Assembly (NCBI GenBank): GCA_020633075.1
Contig: JACKEI010000002.1
Location: 558,001-622,000, forward strand
DNA length: 64,000 nucleotides
Direction of reading: 5' to 3'
Source of the DNA: Sandaracinaceae bacterium
GTDB taxonomy: Bacteria > Myxococcota_A > Polyangia > Polyangiales > Houyiibacteriaceae
In this document: positions 17,922 to 26,340 of the stretch, one piece after another
Layout of the letters: each line of letters opens with the position of its first letter
Position numbering within the stretch: the first letter of the stretch is position 1
Position numbers and translations under genes: made by a program
The notes under the pieces: generated by a model
The model's database searches: none
Told to the model about the DNA's origin: nothing
What the model saw: the letters and a program-made list of their open reading frames with translations, nothing else

Positions 17922-18953
17922 ATGCGTCGCTCCTCCGCGCTCCTCGGCCTCTTGCCGCTGCTGGTTGCTCTGGCCACCACGCAGCCGGTCGCCGGCGAGG
18001 CCGCGGTCGGGTTGGTGGCCTCCGCCCTCGACGAGACGCCTCGCGCGGGCCGCACTCAGTTCGTGCTCCTGGGCTTCGACGCCACGCCGCCCGAAGAGCG
18101 CCCCGTGGACCGCACCGGCTTCCACTACATCTACGAGGCGCTCAACCGCGAGCGACCTGCCGGCGCGCCACGTAACGCGTTCACCCTCTTCATCTCCACC
18201 GGCAACTTCCAGTTCGCTCCTGGCGCGCGCAACCTCGGCTCCGAGGAGCGCCCCTTCGAGGGCCTCTTGCCGCGCAACCAGCCCGTGATCCGCTACGCCC
18301 GCACGCTCCGCTACATCCGTGCGCGCGCCGCCAACGTGCGCGACATGGCGGCGCTGGGGGTGGAGATTGGCTCTCACGCGGTGCGTCACGCCCACGGGCT
18401 CCGCTGGAGCGAGGCAGAGTGGCGCGTGGAGCTCGCGGACCACCAACGCATCTCGGACCTGCTGCGCTTCCCGCGCCCGCTGGGCTTCCGTGCGCCCTTC
18501 CTCGAGTACAACGACGGGATGTACGCCGCGCTCGCCGCTCACGGAGCGCGCTACGACGCCTCGCAGCCCGGTGGACGCAGCTGGCCCACCCGCCACCCGT
18601 CGGGCATCTGGCAGTTCAGTGTGCCGACAGTGCCCGTGCCAGGCGGTGGCCGCGCCCTGTTCTTCGACGACAACCTGCGCACGGTCTTCGGCGGCATGGC
18701 GCGCGCGCGCGGGCTCTCGGGGCGCGCCGCAGAGGACCACATGGACTCGCTCTATGTGGACGCCGCCATGGCCGAGTTCCAGCAGCGTTACAGCGGGGAA
18801 CGCGCGCCCCTCTTGGTGAGCGGGCACGGCAACTTTCGGAAGGGCATCCTGCGCTTCATGCGGCGCGTGTGTGAGCTGCCGGACGTGCGCTGCACCACCT
18901 TCCGAGAGGCCACGGACTACCTGGACGCGCACCCAGAGCTGGCTGGGCGCTGA
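17922..18953 (+). CDS. Polysaccharide deacetylase-like protein, secreted
   Basis: A 343-residue protein with an N-terminal signal peptide (MRRSSALLGLLPLLVALATT). NodB-fold motifs are recognisable: FVLLGFDATPP with Asp53 (motif 1), EIGSHAVRHAHG with H152 and H156 (motif 2, metal ligands), and LGFRAPFLEYN (motif 3). These enzymes remove acetyl or acyl groups from N-acetylated sugars, such as peptidoglycan or chitin oligomers. The C-terminal SGHGNFRKG region is consistent with the last catalytic His. Substrate unknown. The start at 17922 was chosen for the signal peptide. Confidence 0.75.
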   Translation: MRRSSALLGLLPLLVALATTQPVAGEAAVGLVASALDETPRAGRTQFVLLGFDATPPEERPVDRTGFHYIYEALNRERPAGAPRNAFTLFISTGNFQFAPGARNLGSEERPFEGLLPRNQPVIRYARTLRYIRARAANVRDMAALGVEIGSHAVRHAHGLRWSEAEWRVELADHQRISDLLRFPRPLGFRAPFLEYNDGMYAALAAHGARYDASQPGGRSWPTRHPSGIWQFSVPTVPVPGGGRALFFDDNLRTVFGGMARARGLSGRAAEDHMDSLYVDAAMAEFQQRYSGERAPLLVSGHGNFRKGILRFMRRVCELPDVRCTTFREATDYLDAHPELAGR

Positions 18954-18982
18954 GAAGCGAGTGACCCGGTGCGAGCGCGGGT

Positions 18983-18988
18983 TATGCT
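18983..18988 (+). promoter_or_regulatory. -10-like hexamer of a possible leaderless promoter
   Basis: TATGCT ends 8 nt before the ATG at 18997. GTGACC, 16 bp further upstream, is a weak -35 match. Confidence 0.4.
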
Positions 18989-18996
18989 CCCCGTCG

Positions 18997-19287
18997 ATGG
19001 TCCAACGCTACCTGAACATCCCCGTCACGGACGCCCTCGCGGCGGAGCGCACGCAGCTCGCGGCGGAGCGCACCTTCCTGGCCTATGTCCGCTCGGCGTT
19101 CGCGTTCTTCGTGGCGGGCGTGTCGGGGTCGCAGCTGCTCGACGCCGCGTGGCTCGTGGCCATCGCGTACGTGCTCGCGGGGTCGTCGATCCTGGTGTTG
19201 GCCTTTGGCTTCCATCGTCTGCACGCCTCGCGCACCGTCGTGCGAGATCTGGTGGCGCGCATCGAGCGTGAGCGCGGGGTGGCGTGA
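18997..19287 (+). CDS. DUF202 (YidH-like) small membrane protein
   Basis: A 96-residue protein with the DUF202 signature AAERTFLAYVRSAFAFF followed by two membrane helices. The function of the family is unknown. Its TGA overlaps the GTG start of the kinase gene (GTGA), so the two are probably translated together. The short N-terminal extension (VQRYLNIPVTDALAAERTQL) is also family-like. Confidence 0.8.
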   Translation: MVQRYLNIPVTDALAAERTQLAAERTFLAYVRSAFAFFVAGVSGSQLLDAAWLVAIAYVLAGSSILVLAFGFHRLHASRTVVRDLVARIERERGVA

Positions 19288-20969
19288 CGCTCGCGCCTGG
19301 CACGGTCGTCGGCGGTGACTTCCGCATCGAGGCTCCGCTCGCGCAGGGCGGGATGGGCGCCGTGTTCATCGCGACGCAGCTGAGCACGGGCCGGAAGCGG
19401 GCCCTGAAGGTGATGCACGCGCTGCTGGTCGGCGACGCCCTCAGCCGTCAGCGCTTCTTGGAAGAGGCGCGCATCGGCAGTGAGATCGAGAGCGACCACG
19501 TGGTAGAGGTGGTGGGCGCGGGCGTGGACCAAGACACGGGCAGCCCTTGGCTCGCCATGGAGCTCCTCGAAGGCGAGACGCTCTCCGACCGCGTCGCCCG
19601 CGGGCGGCTCAGCCCGGCGGAGCTCCTGCCCCTGGTGGCGGGCCTGCGTCACGGTCTTGGGCGCGCGCACGCACGCGGCATCGTGCACCGTGACCTCAAG
19701 CCCGAGAACCTCTTCATCGCGCGCGGCAGGGGGGCGGGCGCCGAGGAGTCCCTGAAGATCCTGGACTTCGGCATCGCCAAGCTGCTGCAAGGGGGCAAGA
19801 CCGCAGCGACGCAGAACATCGCGGGGTCTCCGCTGTGGATGGCTCCCGAGCAAGCGGATGGGGGCGCCATCCGCCCCGCGACCGACGTGTGGGCCCTTGG
19901 TCTGATCGCGTTCGATGCGCTGGTGGGGCAGCCATACTGGCGCTCCGCGCGTGAGGGCGCGACCCTGACGCGGCTCCTGGTCGAGATCCTGACGGAGCCG
20001 CTGGAGCCTGCTTCCGTTCGGGCTGCGTCCGTCGCTGGCCCGGCGGCCGCGGCGGGTCTGCCCACCGGCTTCGACTCCTTCTTCGCGCGCTGCGTGGCGC
20101 GTGACTCCTACGCACGCTTCACGGACGCGAACGTCGCACTCGATGCGCTCACCGACGTGCTGTTGGGTCGCCCTCCGGCTCCTCAGGAACAAGCCGCGGC
20201 CGCACCGCACGAGGCCTTGGCGGCCACCGCCCTCAGCCTGCCGGCGCCTCCGCCGGACGTGTCCACGCCGCTGCCGCTCGCGTTTCGTGCCACCGCGGCG
20301 ACCGAGCCCGCGCCGCAGCCGAGCGAGCTGGCCGCGACGCATGCGGGCACGCCGGGGCGCTCAGGGGCCGGAGTGTTGGCTGGGGTGACGCTGGGCCTGG
20401 GGCTCGCGGGCGTGATCGGTGCGGCGGTGTTCTTCAACGGTGGGGACGGGGCCCCGCAAGACTCGGTCGCCGCGCCGCCGCTGACGCGCCCTGTCGAGGC
20501 CCGTGAAGCATCAGCCACCGCTCACGACGGCGACGAGAGCGCCGATGCCGATGCGGCTGCGGCACCCGACAGCGACCAGGCCGCGCCGACGCCCGCCGAG
20601 CAGACGGCGGATGTGCCCGCGGACGCGCCCACGCCCGAGTCCCCTCCGCAGCCGCGCGTGGGTGCAGGCTCACGGTCTGCGCCGCGGCCCGCTCGCGATG
20701 CGCCCGTGCGCGCCCAGGGGGCCGAGGCTCAGCGCTTCCGCGCGATGATCATCGCCCCCTGCTGGCGCGACAACGCGCCCCCAGACGCGGCTCCGGTGAA
20801 CCTGAGCGTGGTCCTCTCGTTCGGCGCCATGGGCAACATCAGCAGCCTGCGAATAGACGGCACCAGCGACGCCAACGTGCGCCGCTGCATCGTGATGCGC
20901 GGTACGAGCTACCGGCTCTCCGAGCGGCCGACGGAGCCGACCCTCACCGTCCGCGCACGCCTGCCCTGA
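19284..20969 (+). CDS. Eukaryotic-type Ser/Thr protein kinase with extracytoplasmic C-terminal domain
   Basis: A 561-residue protein starting at GTG 19284. The kinase domain spans ~13-295: the Gly loop is LAQGGMGAVF, K42 is in RALKVM, the catalytic loop is HRDLKPEN (D137), DFG is at 161-163, and GSPLWMAPEQ is the P+1 region. A Pro/Ala linker leads to one membrane helix (~362-384), a second acidic/Pro linker, and a final ~80-residue domain (RFRAMIIAPCWRDN...LRIDGTSDANVRRC) that resembles TonB/AgmX-type C-terminal domains with two Cys. The kinase would lie in the cytoplasm and the tail in the periplasm, perhaps sensing an envelope signal. Overlap with the DUF202 gene suggests a joint role. Confidence 0.88.
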   Translation: MTLAPGTVVGGDFRIEAPLAQGGMGAVFIATQLSTGRKRALKVMHALLVGDALSRQRFLEEARIGSEIESDHVVEVVGAGVDQDTGSPWLAMELLEGETLSDRVARGRLSPAELLPLVAGLRHGLGRAHARGIVHRDLKPENLFIARGRGAGAEESLKILDFGIAKLLQGGKTAATQNIAGSPLWMAPEQADGGAIRPATDVWALGLIAFDALVGQPYWRSAREGATLTRLLVEILTEPLEPASVRAASVAGPAAAAGLPTGFDSFFARCVARDSYARFTDANVALDALTDVLLGRPPAPQEQAAAAPHEALAATALSLPAPPPDVSTPLPLAFRATAATEPAPQPSELAATHAGTPGRSGAGVLAGVTLGLGLAGVIGAAVFFNGGDGAPQDSVAAPPLTRPVEAREASATAHDGDESADADAAAAPDSDQAAPTPAEQTADVPADAPTPESPPQPRVGAGSRSAPRPARDAPVRAQGAEAQRFRAMIIAPCWRDNAPPDAAPVNLSVVLSFGAMGNISSLRIDGTSDANVRRCIVMRGTSYRLSERPTEPTLTVRARLP

Positions 20970-21008
20970 GCGGCCAGCGCGGTGCGCGCCGCCAGCGCGC
21001 TCCGGGGC

Positions 21009-21881
21009 TCACTCCGCCGCGTAGCTGCTCTGCGAAGCCTTCCACGCGTCGATCAGGTCCCGGTCGTCGTGGTCCCAGGGGTGGAAGTCTTTCCGGAAGA
21101 AGGACAGGTAGCTTTTCGCGATGCCGGGGATGAGGCCGTTCGGGCCCAGCAGGAAGCGCGAGCTCTCCAGCCACTCGCGGGCCGTGGGCTTGTAGTGCGC
21201 TGCCCGCAGCATGTGCTGCGTGTAGCGGCCCACGGTGGTGGCAAACATGAGGGTCTGCACCACGAAGACCCGGCGCAGCTTGTCGCGGTCGCCGCACACT
21301 CTGTCGTAGACGTCCATGGCCACGGCCTTGTGCTCGATCTCCTCGACCGCGTGCCAGAGGATCAGCTCGCGCACGGCGGGCGGCAGGCCCGCGACGATCT
21401 CGTCGTGCGTGAGCAGGTAGTGCGCCATGATGGCGGTGAGGTGCTCCGCGCAGACCGTCGCGGCGAGCAGGATGTCGTCGGGGGTGTTCTTGCGGAACTC
21501 CTCGATCTCGTTCTCGAGGTGCTCGGAGCATCCCTTCGCGTCGAAGCCCAGGCTGTCGATCCACTGGTTGGCGAGCGTGTGCTGCCGCGCGTGGTGTCCC
21601 TCTTGAGCGGCGAAGGCGCGCACCTGCTCCAGGAGCTCACCGTCCAGCTGCTCGCGGTAGTGCAGCACGCTGCGCACGAACTCACGCTCACCGGGCGGGA
21701 AGGTGGACGAGAGCGCCGACATGAACGCCGTCAGCACGGCGTTGTCCGCGTACCAGAAGCGCCGCCGCTCCGACTCGAAGTCGAACTGCATGCGGCGTGG
21801 CTCGATGGCGGGCGTGTCACGGGCGACCGTGCGTCGTGACTTGCGGGAGGCGTTGATGGGGGTGACGTTGGGCTGTGTCAT
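21009..21881 (-). CDS. PF10118 'metal-dependent hydrolase' (ferritin-like) protein
   Basis: A 290-residue helical protein. Metal-ligand motifs for a ferritin-like di-iron site are visible: QEGHHARQH, EHLTAIMAH, and the double WHAVEEIEHKAVAMD. It matches the PF10118 family, annotated as metal-dependent hydrolases but biochemically poorly defined. The start at 21881 has GGAGAA 7 nt upstream. It lies 21 bp after the alpha/beta hydrolase gene, so the two probably form an operon under the palindrome at 22876-22894. Confidence 0.8.
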   Translation of the reverse strand: MTQPNVTPINASRKSRRTVARDTPAIEPRRMQFDFESERRRFWYADNAVLTAFMSALSSTFPPGEREFVRSVLHYREQLDGELLEQVRAFAAQEGHHARQHTLANQWIDSLGFDAKGCSEHLENEIEEFRKNTPDDILLAATVCAEHLTAIMAHYLLTHDEIVAGLPPAVRELILWHAVEEIEHKAVAMDVYDRVCGDRDKLRRVFVVQTLMFATTVGRYTQHMLRAAHYKPTAREWLESSRFLLGPNGLIPGIAKSYLSFFRKDFHPWDHDDRDLIDAWKASQSSYAAE

Positions 21882-21902
21882 CGGGAGTTCTCCGTCCGAG
21901 GG

Positions 21903-22835
21903 TCAGAGGGCAGGGCTGTTCGCGATGTGTCCGGTGATGGCGCTCGTGAGCGTGGGCACGAGCTGTGCGGGGAAGTCGTGACCCATGCCGCGGATCACGC
22001 GCAGACGCGCACGCGGGACGCGCGCCGCCGTCAGACGGCCGCCCTCCACACGCACGAGCGGGTCGGCGTCGCCGTGCAGCACGAGGGTCGGGGCCTGCAC
22101 GCGTGGCAGGCGGTGCGCGAAGCCACCCGTGGCGAGGATGGCCATCATGTGGTGCGCCAGGCCGGTCTTGTTCAGCCCACGCGCGAAGCTGCGGTGCGCC
22201 GCGGCGATGCGCTCCTCGCGCGGAGTGGGGTAGGCCGGGCTGCCGATCAGCGCCCACATGTCTGCGCTGGCCTCGGCGAGCGTGTCCGGGTCTGTCGCGG
22301 GCGGCGCCTTCAGGAGGTTCATCAGCACGCGGGCCTTCGGCTTGGGCAGCGAGGGCTCGTTGGGTGAGGACATGATGGACGTGAGCGACTGGACGCGCGC
22401 GGGGTGCTCCGCAGCGGCGAGCTGCGCGATCATGCCGCCCATGGAGAAGCCGACCACGTGCGCACGCTCGATCTGCAAGGCGTCCAGCAGGCCGACGGCG
22501 TCACTCGCCAGCACGTCCAAGTCGTAGTGGGCCTCCTTGCCCGGGCCGACGCTGATGTTCTGCCGGCGGCCCAGCATGGCCTGCACGTAGCGCTTGCCCA
22601 GCGTGCGTGGCGGGGGCCCCGGGGTCCACGTCGACTCACCGATGTCGCGGTTGTCGTAGCGGATGACGCGGTACCCCTCGGCCGCGAGGCCTTCGCACAG
22701 CGCGTCCGGCCACGCGATGCGCTGCTGGGCCATCCCCGCGATCATCAGCAGGGCGGGGGCGCTCTGGTCGCCGAACTGCTCGTAGGCGAGGCGCACGCCG
22801 TTGCTGTGCGCGAATCCTTCGGTGGGTGCTGTCAC
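21903..22835 (-). CDS. Alpha/beta hydrolase
   Basis: A 310-residue cytoplasmic hydrolase. The nucleophile elbow is GFSMGG (S131), the acid is D257 in HGDADPLV and the His is H285 in GMGHDFP. The order and spacing fit the alpha/beta-hydrolase fold, close to epoxide hydrolase/lactonase-like subgroups (DNRDIGEST after the first strand pair). Substrate unknown. It is the first gene of a two-gene unit with the PF10118 protein, a pairing common in lipid or ester metabolism clusters (family knowledge). Confidence 0.85.
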   Translation of the reverse strand: MTAPTEGFAHSNGVRLAYEQFGDQSAPALLMIAGMAQQRIAWPDALCEGLAAEGYRVIRYDNRDIGESTWTPGPPPRTLGKRYVQAMLGRRQNISVGPGKEAHYDLDVLASDAVGLLDALQIERAHVVGFSMGGMIAQLAAAEHPARVQSLTSIMSSPNEPSLPKPKARVLMNLLKAPPATDPDTLAEASADMWALIGSPAYPTPREERIAAAHRSFARGLNKTGLAHHMMAILATGGFAHRLPRVQAPTLVLHGDADPLVRVEGGRLTAARVPRARLRVIRGMGHDFPAQLVPTLTSAITGHIANSPAL

Positions 22836-22864
22836 TGCGGCCTCATCAGGGTGGTCCTAGCCAA

Positions 22865-22892
22865 AGGTTAGAGTGTATTGAACGTAAGTCAA
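22865..22892 (-). promoter_or_regulatory. Candidate promoter of the alpha/beta hydrolase operon
   Basis: Minus-strand -35 TTGACT (22887-22892) and -10 TAACCT (22865-22870), spaced 16 bp, in an AT-rich island. The expected start is near 22858, about 22 nt before the ATG at 22835. The -35 lies within the palindrome at 22876-22894, a typical repressor arrangement. Confidence 0.5.
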
Positions 22893-22894
22893 TA
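22876..22894. promoter_or_regulatory. Palindromic operator-like site
   Basis: TATTGA and TCAATA arms flank a 7-bp core (ACGTAAG), giving a 19-bp dyad in otherwise G+C-rich sequence. The size and A+T-rich arms suit a TetR-type repressor, but none is encoded in this window. Confidence 0.5.
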
Positions 22895-22953
22895 GCGGGC
22901 GCGAGATTTCTCACGCCTCGACCAGCGCCCGCAGGTACCGTAGAAGGCACCCC

Positions 22954-23784
22954 ATGACGGCTCGTGATTCCAAGGGAAAGGCGCCTGCCCGGAGGCCCGT
23001 GCGCGGTGGCTGGGTGCTGTTGGTGCTGGCGTTGGCTGGCTGCCCGGGCGGACCGGTGCCGCGGGAGAGGGCAGACGGCCCGGGAGCCGGCGCGGGCCAG
23101 CCGCCTCACGCGCAGACGGATGCGCCACGCGCCGCAGGCGGGCTGCCCAGCGGTCACCCACCGCTGGCCGGAGACGCCTTGCCGGACGGGCACCCGCCCA
23201 TCGCGCCCAGTGGACCCGCGGAGCGCGCTCCGGCGGTGCTCGACGAGAGCGGTCGGCCACAGGCTCCCACAGCGGCCACAGCGCCGCCGCTCGCTGGAAT
23301 AACCTGGGACGCCCCGGCCGGTCTCGTGCAGCTCACGCCGTCCAACGCCATGCGGGCGGCGGAGTACGCCTCCCCCAGCGGGCAGGTCAGCCTGGCAGTG
23401 TTCCACTTTCCCGAGATGCGCGAGACCGTGCGCGCCAACATCGAGCGCTGGAAGGGGCAGTTCGACGAGGCCGCGCGCGAGCGCGCCCGTGTGGAGACCC
23501 GCGGTATCGCTGGCCTCAGCGTGACCACCCTGGACATCGAGGGAGCCAACGCCGGGATGCACGCTGGGCCCGCGGCGGACGGCGCAGAGCGGCCTCATCA
23601 GCGCATGCTGGGCGCCGCCGTCGTGGCGCCGGGGGGCTTCGTGTTCTTCAAGCTGGTGGGACCTGCTGCGGCTGTGGCCGAGGCGCGCGAGAGCTTCGAG
23701 GCGCTGCTCGCGTCCCTGCGGCCCGTGCCCCAGCCGTCCAGCGCCGCGCAGCCCACGCCAGCGGCCCCTGCGGAGGCCGATTGA
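22954..23784 (+). CDS. Hypothetical lipoprotein
   Basis: A 276-residue protein starting at 22954, with a lipobox (VLALAGC; Cys30) after a basic N-terminus. A Pro/His/Gly-rich linker (two GHPP repeats: SGHPPLAGD, DGHPPIAPS) occupies ~55-110. The C-terminal ~150 residues (GITWDAPAGLVQLTPSNAMR..., FVFFKLVGPAAAV) form an alpha/beta domain I do not recognise with certainty. Its stop overlaps the TTG start of the next gene (TTGA), suggesting a coupled envelope pair. Confidence 0.6.
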   Translation: MTARDSKGKAPARRPVRGGWVLLVLALAGCPGGPVPRERADGPGAGAGQPPHAQTDAPRAAGGLPSGHPPLAGDALPDGHPPIAPSGPAERAPAVLDESGRPQAPTAATAPPLAGITWDAPAGLVQLTPSNAMRAAEYASPSGQVSLAVFHFPEMRETVRANIERWKGQFDEAARERARVETRGIAGLSVTTLDIEGANAGMHAGPAADGAERPHQRMLGAAVVAPGGFVFFKLVGPAAAVAEARESFEALLASLRPVPQPSSAAQPTPAAPAEAD

Positions 23785-25112
23785 GCCAACGCCCGCCACG
23801 TGGCCGCGCCGTGCTCGTGCTGCGGCTGCTGCTGTTCGGGCTGACGCTTGCGTCAGGCAGCGTCGCGCGGGCGGACGAGCGCGACCTGCGGCTGCTGGAG
23901 ACCCCCGCCACGTACACGGACGTCGCGGACGCCGCCGACGGGCGCGACCCTTTCGATCTCAACGTGCGCGTGCTCTTCCGACGTGTGCAGGAGTGGGCCG
24001 ACGTGCGCCGCGAGCGGCCCAGCACCACAGGCCGCACCGAGATCGAGCGCGTCGCCGCGTACCGCATGGTGCGCCACGAGCTGCTCCTGGGGCTCGACAT
24101 CGGCCTGTTTCGTGACCTCGAGCTCAGCGTGGACCTGCCGCTGGTGCTCAGCGACGACCGCCGGCTCAACCCCGTGAACGGCTCACTCCTGGACGGGTTG
24201 GCGCAAGCGTCTCCGTTGGTGTCGCCGACGCGCTCCGGCATCGACCTCCTGCTGCTCGGGCTGGGCTGGGCGCCCCTCAATCAGTACCGCGACGCGCACT
24301 CGCCCACGTGGGTCTTTCGACTCACGGGCCGCGTCGCCGTGGGCGCTGTCAGGCACCCCTGCGCCGCGGGCGAGAGCAACTGCGGCGTCAGCGACGGAAC
24401 GCACGCGCTCACCTTCGAGACCCGCATGTCGCATCGCTTTCGCTATGCGGAGCCCTACGGTGGCGCGGGCTTCACGGCGCAGTTCCGCGGGCGCGCGGGC
24501 TCCGCGTTCGCGCCAGGGGGCGCGCTCGCAGGGTACCGGCACGTGAACCCACCGCTGGTGGCCGAGTTCGTCGCCGGCATGGCCTTGGTCCCGTGGGAGC
24601 ATCGCGGGAAGTCGCAGCGGCTGAGCGTGGACATGCGCCTGCAGGCGCAGTGGGTCGCACAGGGCCGCGACTACTCCCCGCTCTTCGACGCGCTGGGGAC
24701 GTCCACCGCGCCGACCTTGACCAGCCCCACGTGCGAGGGGGCGCCAACCGACCCGGCGGACTGCACGGGCGCCCCCGGCGGTCTCCGGCTGGTCCCTTTC
24801 ACGGGGCTGACCGACGTGCAGGCCCATGGTCGCATCGGCGGGCGCGTGGCCGTCGAGCTGCAGGCGGCGCGCTTCGTGCGCTTCGGCTTCGGCGGCTCGC
24901 TGCAGTACACCACGCCGCACCAGATCACCGGCACCGACCGCTGCAACGAGAACGCCTCGCCGCGCGACGCTGCCGACCCGCGCATCGCGGGCTGCGCCCG
25001 AGGCATCGTGGACCCCCACCATCGCGTCATCCTGGACACCCCGGGGCAGCGCTTCTCGCTCGGCGGGCAGCTGCGGGTAGACCTCTTCGCGACCATGCGG
25101 GCGCAGTTCTGA
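23781..25112 (+). CDS. Predicted outer-membrane beta-barrel protein
   Basis: A 443-residue protein starting at TTG 23781, chosen because it overlaps the preceding stop as TTGA and begins a signal peptide (VLVLRLLLFGLTLASGSVARA). The mature part alternates short amphipathic strands (LELSVDLPLVLSD, WVFRLTGRVAVGA, GLGWAPL) with turn-rich, Cys-paired loops, and ends in Phe (MRAQF), a typical barrel-assembly signal. It may be a channel or a transport/binding partner of the lipoprotein. Confidence 0.65.
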   Translation: MSQRPPRGRAVLVLRLLLFGLTLASGSVARADERDLRLLETPATYTDVADAADGRDPFDLNVRVLFRRVQEWADVRRERPSTTGRTEIERVAAYRMVRHELLLGLDIGLFRDLELSVDLPLVLSDDRRLNPVNGSLLDGLAQASPLVSPTRSGIDLLLLGLGWAPLNQYRDAHSPTWVFRLTGRVAVGAVRHPCAAGESNCGVSDGTHALTFETRMSHRFRYAEPYGGAGFTAQFRGRAGSAFAPGGALAGYRHVNPPLVAEFVAGMALVPWEHRGKSQRLSVDMRLQAQWVAQGRDYSPLFDALGTSTAPTLTSPTCEGAPTDPADCTGAPGGLRLVPFTGLTDVQAHGRIGGRVAVELQAARFVRFGFGGSLQYTTPHQITGTDRCNENASPRDAADPRIAGCARGIVDPHHRVILDTPGQRFSLGGQLRVDLFATMRAQF

Positions 25113-25220
25113 AGCGACCCTCTCGTGGGGCCGTCAGGACTCCGCTCGTAACGGAACAAGCACGGAGCGCGACTGTTGCCGTTGCTGCGGGGCGCCTTTA
25201 CAGCTCCGCGCTACCCACGT

Positions 25221-26312
25221 ATGGATCAGCTTGTGCACATCGGTGACCCCAAGGACGAGTTCCAGCTCGACGCCAGCAACAGCGGCGACGACGACTACGG
25301 TGATGGCGACCAGGATGGTCAGGATGGCCACGATGACATCGACGCCGAGGTGATCGAAGCCGAGCTCGTCGAAGAAGACGGCTCCACGCTGCCCAAGGCG
25401 CTCCTCCGGCGGAGCGAGACCAAGGCCCTCGCCACCAGCAAGGCTTCGCTGGCCGAGCGCGACCCGCTCGCCGCGTACATGCGGGACGTCCACCGCTACA
25501 AGCTGCTGACCCCGGAGCAAGAGCACACGCTGGCGGTCAAGTACGCCGAGGAGGGCGACCTGGACGCCGCGCGCGAGCTGGTCACCAGCAACCTCCGCCT
25601 CGTCGTGAAGATCGCGTACGACTACCGTCAGGCCTACAAGAACCTCTTGGACCTCGTGCAGGAGGGCAACATCGGCCTCATGCAGGCCGTGAAGAAGTAC
25701 GACCCCTACAAGGGCGTCAAGCTCTCCAGCTATGCGGCGTGGTGGATTCGCGCGTACATGCTGCGCTTCATCCTCAACAACCACCGGTTGGTGAAGGTCG
25801 GGACCACGCAGGCGCAGCGCAAGCTCTTCTTCAACCTCAAGAAGGAGAAGGCGCGCCTGTCCGCCATGGGCATCGAGCCAACGCCCGCGCTCATCGCGGA
25901 GCGCCTGAACGTGCCCGAGCAAGACGTGGTCTCCATGGACCGCCGCTTGAGCGCCGGTGAGGCGTCGCTGGACGCCCCCGTCGGCGCCGGTGACGGCCGT
26001 CAGGTGGCGCGCGTGGAGCTGCTCCCGGGCGGCGGCGGGGGCATGGACGACGTCCTGGCCGAGCAGCAGCTGGGGGACCAGCTCAAGGGCAAGATCCACG
26101 AGTTCGGTGGGCTCCTCGACGGCAAGGAGAAGCGCATCTTCGACGAGCGTCTCTTGGCGGAGGACCCACGCACGCTGCAAGACCTGGGCACCGAGTTCGG
26201 GGTCAGCCGCGAGCGCGTGCGGCAGCTGGAGAAGCGTCTGCTGGAGAAGCTGCGCAAGTACCTGAGCGAGGAGCTCGGGCAGGCCGTCATCGACGTGTAC
26301 GAGCCAGCCTGA
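25221..26312 (+). CDS. rpoH: RpoH-family (sigma-32-like) RNA polymerase sigma factor
   Basis: A 363-residue sigma-70-family protein starting at ATG 25221. Residues 1-60 are acidic (GDDDYGDGDQDGQDGHDDID). Region 2 spans ~85-190 (NLRLVVKIAYDYR, WWIRAYMLRFILNN), the RpoH box is QRKLFFNLKK (199-208), and region 4 with its HTH is ~300-345 (LGTEFGVSRERVRQLEKR). RpoH directs heat-shock-type transcription. Myxobacteria carry several RpoH-like factors with special developmental or stress roles, so heat-shock function is not certain. Confidence 0.88.
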   Translation: MDQLVHIGDPKDEFQLDASNSGDDDYGDGDQDGQDGHDDIDAEVIEAELVEEDGSTLPKALLRRSETKALATSKASLAERDPLAAYMRDVHRYKLLTPEQEHTLAVKYAEEGDLDAARELVTSNLRLVVKIAYDYRQAYKNLLDLVQEGNIGLMQAVKKYDPYKGVKLSSYAAWWIRAYMLRFILNNHRLVKVGTTQAQRKLFFNLKKEKARLSAMGIEPTPALIAERLNVPEQDVVSMDRRLSAGEASLDAPVGAGDGRQVARVELLPGGGGGMDDVLAEQQLGDQLKGKIHEFGGLLDGKEKRIFDERLLAEDPRTLQDLGTEFGVSRERVRQLEKRLLEKLRKYLSEELGQAVIDVYEPA

Positions 26313-26340
26313 GCGCTCGCTTGCGCGCCGTAGACACGCG

